The position numbers and the translations under genes are program-made. A model generated the notes under the pieces. It worked only from the letters and a program-made list of their open reading frames with translations. It had not been told where the DNA came from and made no database searches. Of a stretch of DNA of 64,000 nucleotides, positions 52,373 to 60,567 are shown in pieces. The DNA lies in assembly GCF_018390515.1 (NCBI RefSeq), contig NZ_JAHBBK010000005.1:62001-126000 (forward strand), in the 5' to 3' direction. The DNA is from Mucilaginibacter sp. Bleaf8. Lineage in GTDB: Bacteria; Bacteroidota; Bacteroidia; Sphingobacteriales; Sphingobacteriaceae. How positions within the stretch are numbered: the stretch's first letter is position 1; each line of letters begins with the position of its first letter.

Positions 52373-54424
52373 ATGCAAAACAAGTGCTTATTGCAATGGA
52401 CCGTTGCCGGCTTGATATCAACCGGCTTATTTACGGCTTGCCAGCAGGAAAAAAAAGACTATGCTGCACATGATGCTATTATCAAAAACATAGACACCAC
52501 CGTAAAAGTAGGTGACGACTTTTTTCAGTATGCCAATGGCGGCTGGCTTAAAAAGAATCCTATACCTGGCGCTTATTCAAGTTGGGGTATTGGCAACGTC
52601 GTAAGAGAGGAATTACGCGATCAGCTTAAAAAGATTAGTGAGGATGCTTTAAAAGCAAATGCGGCAAAAGGCACGAATACACAAAAGATAGGCGACTTCT
52701 ATTATACCGGCATGGATAGCGCCCGGATTGAAAAGCAGGGCCTACAACCTTTGCAGCCTGAATTAAGCCGTATTGAACAAATCAAAGACCTGCCGGGATT
52801 AATGGCTGAGTTTGCCCACCTGTCAACCATCGGCGTAGGTACGCCTATTGGCACCTATGTAGGGCAGGATGCCAAGAACAGCTCTAAACAATTATTACAG
52901 CTTTGGCAAACCGGCATTGGCCTGCCCAACCGCGATTATTATTTTAATAACGATGAGCTGAGCGCAAAGGTACGCACCGACTATCAGCGGCAGCACCTGC
53001 CTGCTCTGTTTAAATTGGGTGGTATGGCTGATGCAGAAGCCACACAGGCAAGCAACAAAACCTATGCACTTGAAAAGTTCCTGGCAGATAGCTCACGCAA
53101 GCTGGAAAACCTGCGGGATCCATACCGCAACTATAACAAAATGCCGTTAGCTGCATTAAGCAAGTTAACGCCGGAGATTAACTGGAAAGATTTGTTTGAG
53201 CAGATGGGCTATAAGGGCGTTGATACGGTGATAGTCGGTCAGCCGGAGTATTACCGGGCCGTAAGCAAAGCCTTAAAAACTTACAGCATTGCCGATTGGA
53301 AACAATACCTGCGCAAAAACTTACTGGCAGAAGCCAGTCCTTACCTGAGCAAACCTTTTAGCGACGAAGACTTCAGATTTCACGGCAGCGTATTATCGGG
53401 CCGTAAGGAGCAGTTGCCGCGCTGGAAACGGGTTTTGGATACCGAGAATAATTTAATGGGCGAGGTATTAGGTCAGTTGTTCGTGAAAGAATACTTTCCG
53501 GAAAAAACTAAGGAGCGTTATGTAAAACTGGTAGAGAACATGCGTACGGCCTTTAGAGAACGTATAGCCAAACTGGACTGGATGAGCGAAGAAACTAAAA
53601 AGAAAGCTTATCAAAAGCTGGCGAAGATTAACCCTAAAGTAGGCTATCCGGATAAATGGAAAGACTTTTCGGACTTGGAAATAGACCGGGATGCTTATGT
53701 ACTAAATGTATTCAGGGCCGCTACTTTTTGGCACAAGCGGGATGCTGCTAAACTGGGCAAACCAGTTGACCGTACCGAGTGGGACATGACACCGCAAACC
53801 TACAATGCCTATTACAATCCATCCAACAATGAAATTGTGCTGCCTGCTGCGCAGTTTATGATTCCGGGAGCAAAAGATGAGAATGTGGATGACGCCGTAG
53901 TGTATGGCTATGCAGCCGCATCAACCATTGGCCATGAAATGACGCATGGCTTTGACGATACCGGCCGCCAGTTTGATGCCGATGGTAACCTGAAAGCCTG
54001 GTGGACACCGCAAGACTCTGTAAAGTTCACCCAGCATGCACAGGTACTCATTAACCAGTTTAACAACTTCACGGTACATGGCCTGCATGTAAACGGCAAA
54101 GCTACACAAGGTGAAAATATTGCCGATTTAGGCGGTATTGTTATCGGTTTGGATGCCTTTAAAAAGACCGAGCAGTATAAAGAAGGTAAAAGCATTAATG
54201 GCTTTACCCCGTTGCAGCGCTTCTTTTTAGGTTACTCGTTAGGCTGGCTGGGGCAGCAACGTAAGGAAAACCTGATGAACCAGGTATTGACTAATGAGCA
54301 TGCGCCGGGCTTTTTACGCGTAAATGGCCCGTTTGCCGATGTAGCTGAGTTTTATGAAGCATTCCACATCAAGAAAGGTGATAAGATGTGGCTTGACCCG
54401 GATAAACGTGCACGTATCTGGTAG
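52373..54424 (+). CDS. M13-family zinc metallopeptidase, lipoprotein
   Basis: 683 residues. Lipobox FTAC (Cys22) marks an envelope lipoprotein. The neprilysin/PepO fold is complete: N-terminal domain opening GDDFFQYANGGWLKKNPIP, substrate-side NAYYNPSNNEIVLPAAQ, zinc motif HEMTH (521-525) in IGHEMTHGFDDTGRQFD, third ligand Glu in GENIADLGGIVIGLDAF, and terminal KKGDKMWLDPDKRARIW. It degrades peptides. Followed by a repeat-rich region and a shared terminator. Confidence 0.96.
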   Translation: MQNKCLLQWTVAGLISTGLFTACQQEKKDYAAHDAIIKNIDTTVKVGDDFFQYANGGWLKKNPIPGAYSSWGIGNVVREELRDQLKKISEDALKANAAKGTNTQKIGDFYYTGMDSARIEKQGLQPLQPELSRIEQIKDLPGLMAEFAHLSTIGVGTPIGTYVGQDAKNSSKQLLQLWQTGIGLPNRDYYFNNDELSAKVRTDYQRQHLPALFKLGGMADAEATQASNKTYALEKFLADSSRKLENLRDPYRNYNKMPLAALSKLTPEINWKDLFEQMGYKGVDTVIVGQPEYYRAVSKALKTYSIADWKQYLRKNLLAEASPYLSKPFSDEDFRFHGSVLSGRKEQLPRWKRVLDTENNLMGEVLGQLFVKEYFPEKTKERYVKLVENMRTAFRERIAKLDWMSEETKKKAYQKLAKINPKVGYPDKWKDFSDLEIDRDAYVLNVFRAATFWHKRDAAKLGKPVDRTEWDMTPQTYNAYYNPSNNEIVLPAAQFMIPGAKDENVDDAVVYGYAAASTIGHEMTHGFDDTGRQFDADGNLKAWWTPQDSVKFTQHAQVLINQFNNFTVHGLHVNGKATQGENIADLGGIVIGLDAFKKTEQYKEGKSINGFTPLQRFFLGYSLGWLGQQRKENLMNQVLTNEHAPGFLRVNGPFADVAEFYEAFHIKKGDKMWLDPDKRARIW

Positions 54425-54455
54425 TAGCTGTCAAGATAAGCAGAACATTGCCCAA

Positions 54456-54486
54456 ACACTTTACCGGACTCGTTCCGGTAAAGTGT
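54456..54486. repeat. Perfect 13-bp-stem hairpin
   Basis: ACACTTTACCGGA and TCCGGTAAAGTGT with CTCGT loop. It overlaps by two bases a second perfect stem, GTACCACTT/AAGTGGTAC (54485-54505). Confidence 0.8.
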
Positions 54487-54500
54487 ACCACTTTTGAAGT

Positions 54501-54634
54501 GGTACAAAGCGGAACAAACCGGTACACAGCGGAACAGGTGGTACACTTTGGTACACCTAAAATGCCGTTTGCAGCACCTATAGGCCGTTCAAAAAAAGTG
54601 GTACAGTGTGGAACACCCGGAACAGTTTGGTACA
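54501..54634. repeat. Array of ten GGWACA hexamers at about 10-bp phase
   Basis: GG(T/A)ACA starts at 54501, 54511, 54521, 54531, 54540, 54550, then 54600, 54610, 54619 and 54629. Spacing is 9-10 bp inside clusters and 50 bp between them, so every copy falls on nearly the same face of the helix. T and A variants largely alternate. Confidence 0.8.
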
Positions 54635-54648
54635 GGTATTTATACTCG

Positions 54649-54664
54649 TGACACGATCGTGTCA
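54649..54664. promoter_or_regulatory. Perfect 16-bp palindrome, possible operator
   Basis: TGACACGATCGTGTCA is its own reverse complement with no gap, as in many dimeric repressor sites. It lies between two convergent genes, not at a promoter I can see. Confidence 0.4.
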
Positions 54665-54692
54665 GTATCAGATTTCACTTTACGGCAAACAA

Positions 54693-54717
54693 AAAGCCCG
54701 GCTATTAGCCGGGCTTT
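54693..54717. terminator. Bidirectional terminator
   Basis: AAAGCCCGGCTA/TAGCCGGGCTTT around a single T, flanked by AA on the left and CTTGTT on the right; serves the M13 peptidase and rfbA. Confidence 0.8.
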
Positions 54718-54736
54718 CTTGTTATTATATATTCTT

Positions 54737-55606
54737 TTATTTCTTTCCTTTTACCAGTTTAAGCAAATATTGCCCGTAGCCGCTTTTGGTTAATGGGGTA
54801 GCAATCTTTACCAGTTGCTGCTCATCAATGAAGCCCATGCGGTAGGCAATCTCTTCTATACAGGCTATCTTAATACCCTGGCGCTCCTCAATTACCTGTA
54901 CAAATTGCCCGGCCTGCATCAGCGATGCAAAGGTACCGGTATCCAGCCAGGCAGTGCCACGGCTTAATATGCCTACTTTCAGTTTCCCCCTGCGCAGGTA
55001 CTCTTTGTTTACGTCGGTAATCTCATACTCGCCGCGTGGAGATGGTTGTATATTTTTGGCAATCTCCACCACATCGTTATCATAAAAGTATAAACCGGGT
55101 ACGGCAAAGTCTGATTTAGGCTCCGTTGGCTTCTCTTCAATAGATATTACCTGGTTATTGGCATCAAATTCAACCACACCATAACGTTCCGGATCGGCAA
55201 CCTGATAGGCAAACACTACACCTCCTTCAGGATCACTGCTGGTTTGCAACAGGTTTGATAAGCCATCACCATAAAAAATATTATCACCCAGTATTAAAGC
55301 TACCTTATCATTACCAATAAAATCGGCACCAATTACAAAAGCTTGCGCCAGTCCGTCGGGCTTTTCCTGCACGGCATATTCAAAGCGGCAACCTAAGCTT
55401 TCTCCATCACCCAGCAGCTTTTTAAACTGCGGCATATCATGCGGCGTTGATATGATCAGTATCTCGCGGATACCGGCCAGCATCAATACCGACAATGGAT
55501 AATAGATCATCGGTTTGTCGTAAACCGGCATCAGCTGTTTACTTACAGCTAAAGTGAGTGGGTGTAGCCTGGTTCCTGAACCGCCGGCAAGTATAATTCC
55601 TTTCAA
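54737..55606 (-). CDS. rfbA: Glucose-1-phosphate thymidylyltransferase
   Basis: 289 residues, normal length. Makes dTDP-glucose from dTTP and glucose 1-phosphate, first step to dTDP-rhamnose. [34 protein letters not shown] and [20 protein letters not shown] are canonical. The start is TTG at 55606: there is an in-frame stop two codons before it and no ATG, and the family's usual MKGIILAGG begins exactly there; AAGG sits just upstream. rfbB, C and D are not adjacent. Leftward, separate from the DUF3109 gene. Confidence 0.96.
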   Translation of the reverse strand: MKGIILAGGSGTRLHPLTLAVSKQLMPVYDKPMIYYPLSVLMLAGIREILIISTPHDMPQFKKLLGDGESLGCRFEYAVQEKPDGLAQAFVIGADFIGNDKVALILGDNIFYGDGLSNLLQTSSDPEGGVVFAYQVADPERYGVVEFDANNQVISIEEKPTEPKSDFAVPGLYFYDNDVVEIAKNIQPSPRGEYEITDVNKEYLRRGKLKVGILSRGTAWLDTGTFASLMQAGQFVQVIEERQGIKIACIEEIAYRMGFIDEQQLVKIATPLTKSGYGQYLLKLVKGKK

Positions 55607-55660
55607 AGCCTTATATCTTATATGGTTATTATCCGTTATACGCTAAACATATAAAAAGGT

Positions 55661-56227
55661 TTACATACTGGCAAGTGCCTCTTCCAGTTCCTGGTACCAC
55701 TCAGCGCCATACTTACGTATCAATGGTTCTTTCAAAAACTCATGCACTTTTACCTTCAGCTCGCTACCGAATGAACAGGCCGGGCTGCAAATGTTCCAGC
55801 GGTCATAATGCAATACGTCAAACTCGGGATAGTTGGTGATACGGATGGGGTATAAATGGCAGGATATAGGTTTACGCCAGCTTACATCGCCGGCCTCCCA
55901 GGCTTTTTCAATAGCACATTTGGTAATACCGTTTTCCCAGGTTACATAGGCACACTCTTTATTGGTATCTACACAGGGGGTGGTATAGTCGCCTTCAAAA
56001 TCGGTTACATGAGTTCCCTCCTGCTCTACCGTTGCAATGCCTTTAGCGGTCATGTAAGGCTTTACCTTAGGATATATCTCCTTCAGGATATCCAGCTCAT
56101 TAGCAGCCAATGGCGCACCCGAGTCGCCCTCCAGGCAACAGGCTCCTTTACAACGATTTAAATTACAAACAAAATTTTCGGTTACTACATCCTCGTGCAG
56201 TAAAGTATTCCCAACCTCAATCATCAT
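55661..56227 (-). CDS. DUF3109 family cysteine-rich protein
   Basis: 188 residues. Cysteine motifs NFVCNLNRCKGACCLEGDSG (C-x5-C-x3-CC pattern), CAYVTWENGITKCAIEKAW, CHLYPIR and WNICSPACSFG suggest a metal or Fe-S centre as in YkgJ-like proteins. No signal peptide. Common in Bacteroidota, function unknown. It follows the DUF3108 gene by 6 bp, so the two are probably co-translated. Confidence 0.9.
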   Translation of the reverse strand: MMIEVGNTLLHEDVVTENFVCNLNRCKGACCLEGDSGAPLAANELDILKEIYPKVKPYMTAKGIATVEQEGTHVTDFEGDYTTPCVDTNKECAYVTWENGITKCAIEKAWEAGDVSWRKPISCHLYPIRITNYPEFDVLHYDRWNICSPACSFGSELKVKVHEFLKEPLIRKYGAEWYQELEEALASM

Positions 56228-56233
56228 CTCTTA

Positions 56234-57010
56234 TTATTTACCAAGCGGATTTAACGGATATTTAAGTCCCTTAGCATTGGTTAATTCCATAGTTACGCTT
56301 CCTACTATCAGGCCTACATTGGCCTTTACAGGGATGCGGTTATTATCATCGCTTATCCACAGGTACAGCTTACTGTCTTTTTTAAATATCCGGCCGGGTA
56401 TAATGGTCGGGTTAAATTTTAAGCAGTTAAACTTACCCAGCGGGCATTCGGCCTTCTCTTTACCCATGTACGTAATACTCAGGGTGTGTATGCCATCTTC
56501 CAAAAAGTAAGGCAGATCAAACTTATCACCTATCTTTAGCTTGGATATATCTAAACAACGGGCAAAGTAATAGGCCGACGGAAAATCGAACACTTTTCCT
56601 TTAAACGGAAATACGCCCTTATCGGCTGTAATCTTTCCTTCCTGGTGATCAAAAACCACTTTGTCTTTATGCTTGTATTTCGCCTCGTGCCGGTCTTCGG
56701 TATACAGGTACGGTAACAGTGTATTACGATCAATGTAGGTTTCGTACCGGTTACGCACTTTGTAAAATACATCGAAAGTACCTGCTGTTTTACCATCGGC
56801 AATAATATGCCACGCTGGCTTGCCTTCGTATTTGGTATCAGCATTCTCTACCTTTAAATGAGCTTCGGCACCGGTAAACCAGCCATATTTCAGCCGGTAA
56901 TTGAGTTCCTCGCCCGGCTTAAAAACCGGCTCGCTTAATTGCGGAAGGTTTTGGCCAGACACCACAGAGGCAAAGCCTGCCAGTATAAACAATAAAATAT
57001 ATCTTGCCAT
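56234..57010 (-). CDS. DUF3108 domain-containing exported protein
   Basis: 258 residues from ATG 57010, which opens a clean signal peptide (MARYILLFILAGFASVVSGQ). The frame extends to an ATG at 57139 that overlaps the DUF2480 stop, but that would bury the signal 43 residues inside and translate a perfect hairpin. DUF3108 features: FKPGEELNYRLKYGWFTGAEAHL, AGTFDVFYKVRNRYETYID, and near the end DSKLYLWISDDNNRIPVKANV and GSVTMELTNAKG. Periplasmic; role unknown. Confidence 0.88.
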   Translation of the reverse strand: MARYILLFILAGFASVVSGQNLPQLSEPVFKPGEELNYRLKYGWFTGAEAHLKVENADTKYEGKPAWHIIADGKTAGTFDVFYKVRNRYETYIDRNTLLPYLYTEDRHEAKYKHKDKVVFDHQEGKITADKGVFPFKGKVFDFPSAYYFARCLDISKLKIGDKFDLPYFLEDGIHTLSITYMGKEKAECPLGKFNCLKFNPTIIPGRIFKKDSKLYLWISDDNNRIPVKANVGLIVGSVTMELTNAKGLKYPLNPLGK

Positions 57011-57021
57011 AATAATTGATG

Positions 57022-57050
57022 ACCTATGTCTTTCTCTGAAAGACATAGGT
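57022..57050. repeat. Perfect 13-bp-stem hairpin upstream of the DUF3108 start
   Basis: ACCTATGTCTTTC and GAAAGACATAGGT with a TCT loop. On the leftward transcript it ends 11 bases before the DUF3108 ATG and has no T run, so it looks like a leader structure rather than a terminator. Confidence 0.6.
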
Positions 57051-57135
57051 TTACCTGTAAGGTTTAACAGTCCTTCTGCCACCGGCCAATATAACAAGCT
57101 TACCTTATGTACGCAAAAGCGCAGTTGATGCTTAA

Positions 57136-57651
57136 TCAATCTTTCCGCTTGTAGATAGGTACTGTTGAGCAGGGCTCGCCAAACATCAGGCTCTTGGCAA
57201 CCGGCGTAAGGCGCTTGGTTAGCTCAACGTAAGCTGATACAGGCACTTCCGTATCGCCACAGCCTTTTAATACAATGCGCTGATCGCGATACTGCTCAAA
57301 ATCGGCCCTGGCCATTTCCTTTTCAAACAGAACGGTTTCCAGCACCTCGGCATTACCAAAAACAACCTCGCGGGCGTAGGGTGCCATACGGTTAGCAAGC
57401 AGCATATAAGCCCATGCCGGCACTATAGCATCGGCAGTGCAGGTAACACCTACGTTTTTACCGGTATACTGCGACCAATCGTGCCCCTTTACAAACTCAC
57501 GAAAATCTTTCTCGCGCAGGATAAGACCGTGAAACAGGTTATCCTTGATATCATAAATCACACGCTCGCCGGGCGGATAAAAGCTGGCCGGGTCAAGCGT
57601 AACCAGTCCGCTTTGGGCTACTTTATTGATAATATTTTCCTGTATATCCAT
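57136..57651 (-). CDS. DUF2480 family protein
   Basis: 171 residues, cytosolic. Landmarks: LVTLDPASFYPPGERVIYDI, LFHGLILREKDFREFVKGHDW, then VGVTCTADAIVPAWAYMLLA and the ending VELTKRLTPVAKSLMFGEPCSTVPIYKR. In this group it often sits beside envelope or Fe-S-related genes; no function is assigned. Downstream are DUF3108 and DUF3109 on the same strand. The PpiD terminator lies just upstream, so it begins its own unit. Confidence 0.9.
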   Translation of the reverse strand: MDIQENIINKVAQSGLVTLDPASFYPPGERVIYDIKDNLFHGLILREKDFREFVKGHDWSQYTGKNVGVTCTADAIVPAWAYMLLANRMAPYAREVVFGNAEVLETVLFEKEMARADFEQYRDQRIVLKGCGDTEVPVSAYVELTKRLTPVAKSLMFGEPCSTVPIYKRKD

Positions 57652-57668
57652 TGCTCTGAAAATAAAAA

Positions 57669-57700
57669 ATCCGGAAACAGGTTTAACGCTGTTTCCGGAT
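57669..57700 (-). terminator. ppiD terminator
   Basis: ATCCGGAAACAG and CTGTTTCCGGAT with an 8-base loop, then TTTTTTATTTT on the minus strand; 22 bp after the ppiD stop. Confidence 0.85.
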
Positions 57701-57721
57701 ACAAAATTACTTTAATTTCTG

Positions 57722-59830
57722 TTATAAGAATTTAGCACGGTTATCTTTTACATTCGCCTTATCTTTCAGTGCGTCAAATATCTGACCATCGGCACGTTGT
57801 AATAAGGTTTGAATGATTTGCTGCTTTTCGCGAACCGGGTTGGTTAACGGTGCAGGGCTGGTTAAAGCATCAACCTGTACCACAAAAACACCATGCTGAC
57901 CTTTGATTGGTTTAGATACCTTTTTAGCAGGAGCACCAAACACATGGCCAATCACTTCCATTTCTAACGACAAGCCTGGAATTACCGGGTTAGCAAACAC
58001 AATGTTTTCAACCGGTACGGCAGAGGCACCTGCTTTTTGAGCTACCTGCTCAATAGATGATGCACCGTTAACTGCGGATTCCAGTTTGCTGCTTAATTGT
58101 TTAGCCTTTACGTAATTCAATACCTCGTTTTTGATTTGTGGTTTTACCACATCAAGCGGCAATAAGCCTTTTTCTTTTACCTGAGCCAGGCGGGCTACCA
58201 CATATTGGTCGCCAGATGTATATACCTGATCTACAATATCACCTTTTTCGGATTTGTAGGCCCATCTTACCAGTTCACGAACACCATCCAGGCCAGGAAT
58301 TGCCGAAGCTACGCCGGTTACATCCGGAGCAGTTTTTACAGCCAGTTTTTGTTGTTTGGCCTGTTCGGTAAAGTTATCTTTATTAAGGTTACCCAAAAAT
58401 GCCTGTGCTTGTGCATAAGCGGCAGATTGTGTTTTGCTGCTTGGTGCTATCGGTTTATCTACAGTAGCTACTTTAACTACTTTAGAAGAACCTTTTTGAC
58501 TTTCAATCTCAATCAGGTGAACCCCGAACTGAGAAGTTACTATTTTAAACTCACCTGCTTTGCCGTTAAATGCAGCTTCTTCAAAAGCTGGCACCATAGC
58601 ACCGCGGCCAAAGGTTCCTAAATCGCCACCTTTTTCGGCAGACTGAGGATCTTCAGAGAAGTTTTTAGCCATTTCGGCAAAAGTTTTACCGCCCTGAATC
58701 ACTTTCTTAATTGAATCAGCTTTGGCCAGCGCTTTATCCACACCGCCAACCTTGGCTGGGTTAAGCAGGATGTGACGGGCTTTAACCGAATCCGGACCAA
58801 CGCGTGAGTCAACCAGCTTAGCAATTTTGAAACTGCCGTTTGATGCGTAAGGACCATATACAAAGCCAGGAGCAGCGTTAAACATTACTGAATCCAGCAC
58901 GGGCTCTAACTGGCCTTTGCGCTGATATACAAACGGTGCTTTGGTTTCTGCATTTACCTGTACAAATAATGAATCGTTGGTACTGGTTTTGAACGCAGGC
59001 GCCAATTTATCAAGCTGTGCACGGATAGCAGCAGAATCTGCTTTAGTAGCAGCACCGTTAAAGGTTACATACTCCAGTGTGCGGGTTTCCTGCTGATTTT
59101 TGAAAGCATATTTATGCTCGTTGTAATAATCCTGGTAATCGTTGTCGGTTACGCTTACTTTATTGTCAGCAACAGATGCGTAAGGCAATTCAACGTATTT
59201 GAACTTAGCCAGTTTGTTTTTGGCCTCATAATCGTCTTTTGCATCCAGTGAGTTTACATATAAACCATTGTGCAGTAAAGCGAAATATTTTTCGGCACGT
59301 TTTTGCTCGATGATGCCGGTAACCAGTTGGTCCCACTGCTGCACCAGCGGATCGCCTGCTTTAGCAGTTCTGTAGCGAGACAGTACTTCGTTCAAGGCAG
59401 TACGGTTTAACTGACCGGTTTTAGGATCGGTAAAGTATTGTGCAATTTGCGGGCTTGGATTTTTGCCGCTTATCAGGGACTGCGTTTCATCAGCACCTAC
59501 CACAACACCTACTTTATCCATTTCTTTTTGAAGAATGGCTTTGCTGATGATCTGGTTCCAGGTGTTTTCCTGAATGTAATCTGTAATTTGCGGTGTAACA
59601 CTGGTTTGGCCAGACTGCTGCAAGAATGCTTCAGTGCCTTGTTTAACCCTGTTATTGTATTCCTCGTAAGTAATTGTTTGGCCGGCCACCGCACCTAAAT
59701 CATTGCCGCCGCCCATAAAAGATCTGCCGTACGTTATTACCTCACCGGCAATAAAAGCAAACAGCGCGACACCGATGATAACTACTAATATCACCCCCAT
59801 CCGCTCGCGCAAGAAACCCATTATACCCAT
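57722..59830 (-). CDS. ppiD: PpiD-like periplasmic folding factor (SurA N-terminal plus parvulin)
   Basis: 702 residues. Membrane anchor at about 12-32 (VILVVIIGVALFAFIAGEV), a SurA_N-type chaperone region to about 250, and one parvulin domain at about 345-455 (VKARHILLNP, KTFAEMAKNFSEDPQSAEKG, GDLGTFGRGAMVPAFEEAAF), with a long C-terminal chaperone part. It assists outer-membrane protein folding at the periplasmic face. 95 bp after lptC on the same strand; in related genomes other genes can intervene here. Confidence 0.95.
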   Translation of the reverse strand: MGIMGFLRERMGVILVVIIGVALFAFIAGEVITYGRSFMGGGNDLGAVAGQTITYEEYNNRVKQGTEAFLQQSGQTSVTPQITDYIQENTWNQIISKAILQKEMDKVGVVVGADETQSLISGKNPSPQIAQYFTDPKTGQLNRTALNEVLSRYRTAKAGDPLVQQWDQLVTGIIEQKRAEKYFALLHNGLYVNSLDAKDDYEAKNKLAKFKYVELPYASVADNKVSVTDNDYQDYYNEHKYAFKNQQETRTLEYVTFNGAATKADSAAIRAQLDKLAPAFKTSTNDSLFVQVNAETKAPFVYQRKGQLEPVLDSVMFNAAPGFVYGPYASNGSFKIAKLVDSRVGPDSVKARHILLNPAKVGGVDKALAKADSIKKVIQGGKTFAEMAKNFSEDPQSAEKGGDLGTFGRGAMVPAFEEAAFNGKAGEFKIVTSQFGVHLIEIESQKGSSKVVKVATVDKPIAPSSKTQSAAYAQAQAFLGNLNKDNFTEQAKQQKLAVKTAPDVTGVASAIPGLDGVRELVRWAYKSEKGDIVDQVYTSGDQYVVARLAQVKEKGLLPLDVVKPQIKNEVLNYVKAKQLSSKLESAVNGASSIEQVAQKAGASAVPVENIVFANPVIPGLSLEMEVIGHVFGAPAKKVSKPIKGQHGVFVVQVDALTSPAPLTNPVREKQQIIQTLLQRADGQIFDALKDKANVKDNRAKFL

Positions 59831-59925
59831 ATAACTTATAAAAAATAATTTTTACTTTTTTATGAGGCGCAAGATACAACTTTTAATAAAATTCTGTAAA
59901 ACAAAATTTTGCGCTCTTAAACAGT

Positions 59926-60567
59926 TTATTGTTGAGAAAGGTTTGAACTCATATTGATTTTACCGGTGGTATTTGGAATGGTCCAAGGGTCGAACTTTTG
60001 GTTGGTCTCCAACCCATTTCCATATATCACCGACCCATCGGCCGAAGTGATGGTTACCGGCTTGCTGGAAGTTACCTTGCCGGTTAGCTGGTTCCAAATC
60101 AACTCTTCAGATTTAAACACATCGCCTTTATCATTCTTAGCCACTACATTTCTGCGCAATTCAATCACCTTATTATCTTCCTTGGTGATGGCATATTCAG
60201 AAGTAATGGTACTGTTAGGCTGCATGCTTTTATCAAATACAATCACTTTTACGCCATTTGGCATTTCGGAATAAGCTTTAGGCGTGCCCGTGTTGTACTG
60301 CAACAATATCGGCGTGCTCATGCGTGCCTTAACACGGGCCGAGTCGCTATAGATCACATCAACACCGATGGTACGCTCAACCGGCTTTTCCAGTTCCTTG
60401 GCCGATATTTCCTGTATCTGCTTCAAACTATTTTCACACCCTACCGATGTTAAAAGTACAATGCAACCAAATACAGAAAGCCCGTACCTAAAAAAGTTAC
60501 GGGCTGCCTTATGCGGTATGTTAAGTACCTGATTAATCAAATCTGTATTTTGTAAACCAAACATCAT
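59926..60567 (-). CDS. lptC: LPS export protein LptC, lipoprotein form
   Basis: 213 residues. Lipobox TSVGC at about 39-44 after a hydrophobic stretch, so a lipid anchor in place of the enterobacterial membrane helix. Then the beta-jellyroll: IYSDSARVKARMSTPILLQY, KVIVFDKSMQPNSTITSEYA, DVFKSEELIWNQLTGKVTSS. LptC passes LPS from LptFG to LptA. The predicted start overlaps the upstream omp gene by 35 bp; no later ATG precedes the signal, so I keep it. Confidence 0.88.
   Translation of the reverse strand: MMFGLQNTDLINQVLNIPHKAARNFFRYGLSVFGCIVLLTSVGCENSLKQIQEISAKELEKPVERTIGVDVIYSDSARVKARMSTPILLQYNTGTPKAYSEMPNGVKVIVFDKSMQPNSTITSEYAITKEDNKVIELRRNVVAKNDKGDVFKSEELIWNQLTGKVTSSKPVTITSADGSVIYGNGLETNQKFDPWTIPNTTGKINMSSNLSQQ

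Larger units (their letters stand above)
54425..54736. other. 312-bp gene-free stretch packed with repeats
   Basis: From left: perfect hairpin 54456-54486, perfect hairpin 54485-54505, two clusters of GGWACA hexamers (54501-54634), a 16-bp palindrome (54649-54664) and a bidirectional terminator (54693-54717). Short ORFs over it on both strands are low-complexity products of the repeats and are not reported as genes. Confidence 0.75.

Noticed and set aside
54501-54634. CRISPR array
   Set aside because: Repeat units are six bases with four-base gaps, far below CRISPR repeat and spacer size, and no cas gene is present.
54448-54651. 67-codon plus-strand ORF over the hexamer array, and a minus-strand counterpart
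   Set aside because: The translations are low-complexity outcomes of the GGWACA repeats (VVQSGT, VVHFGT, VVQCGT) with no signal, domain or start context.
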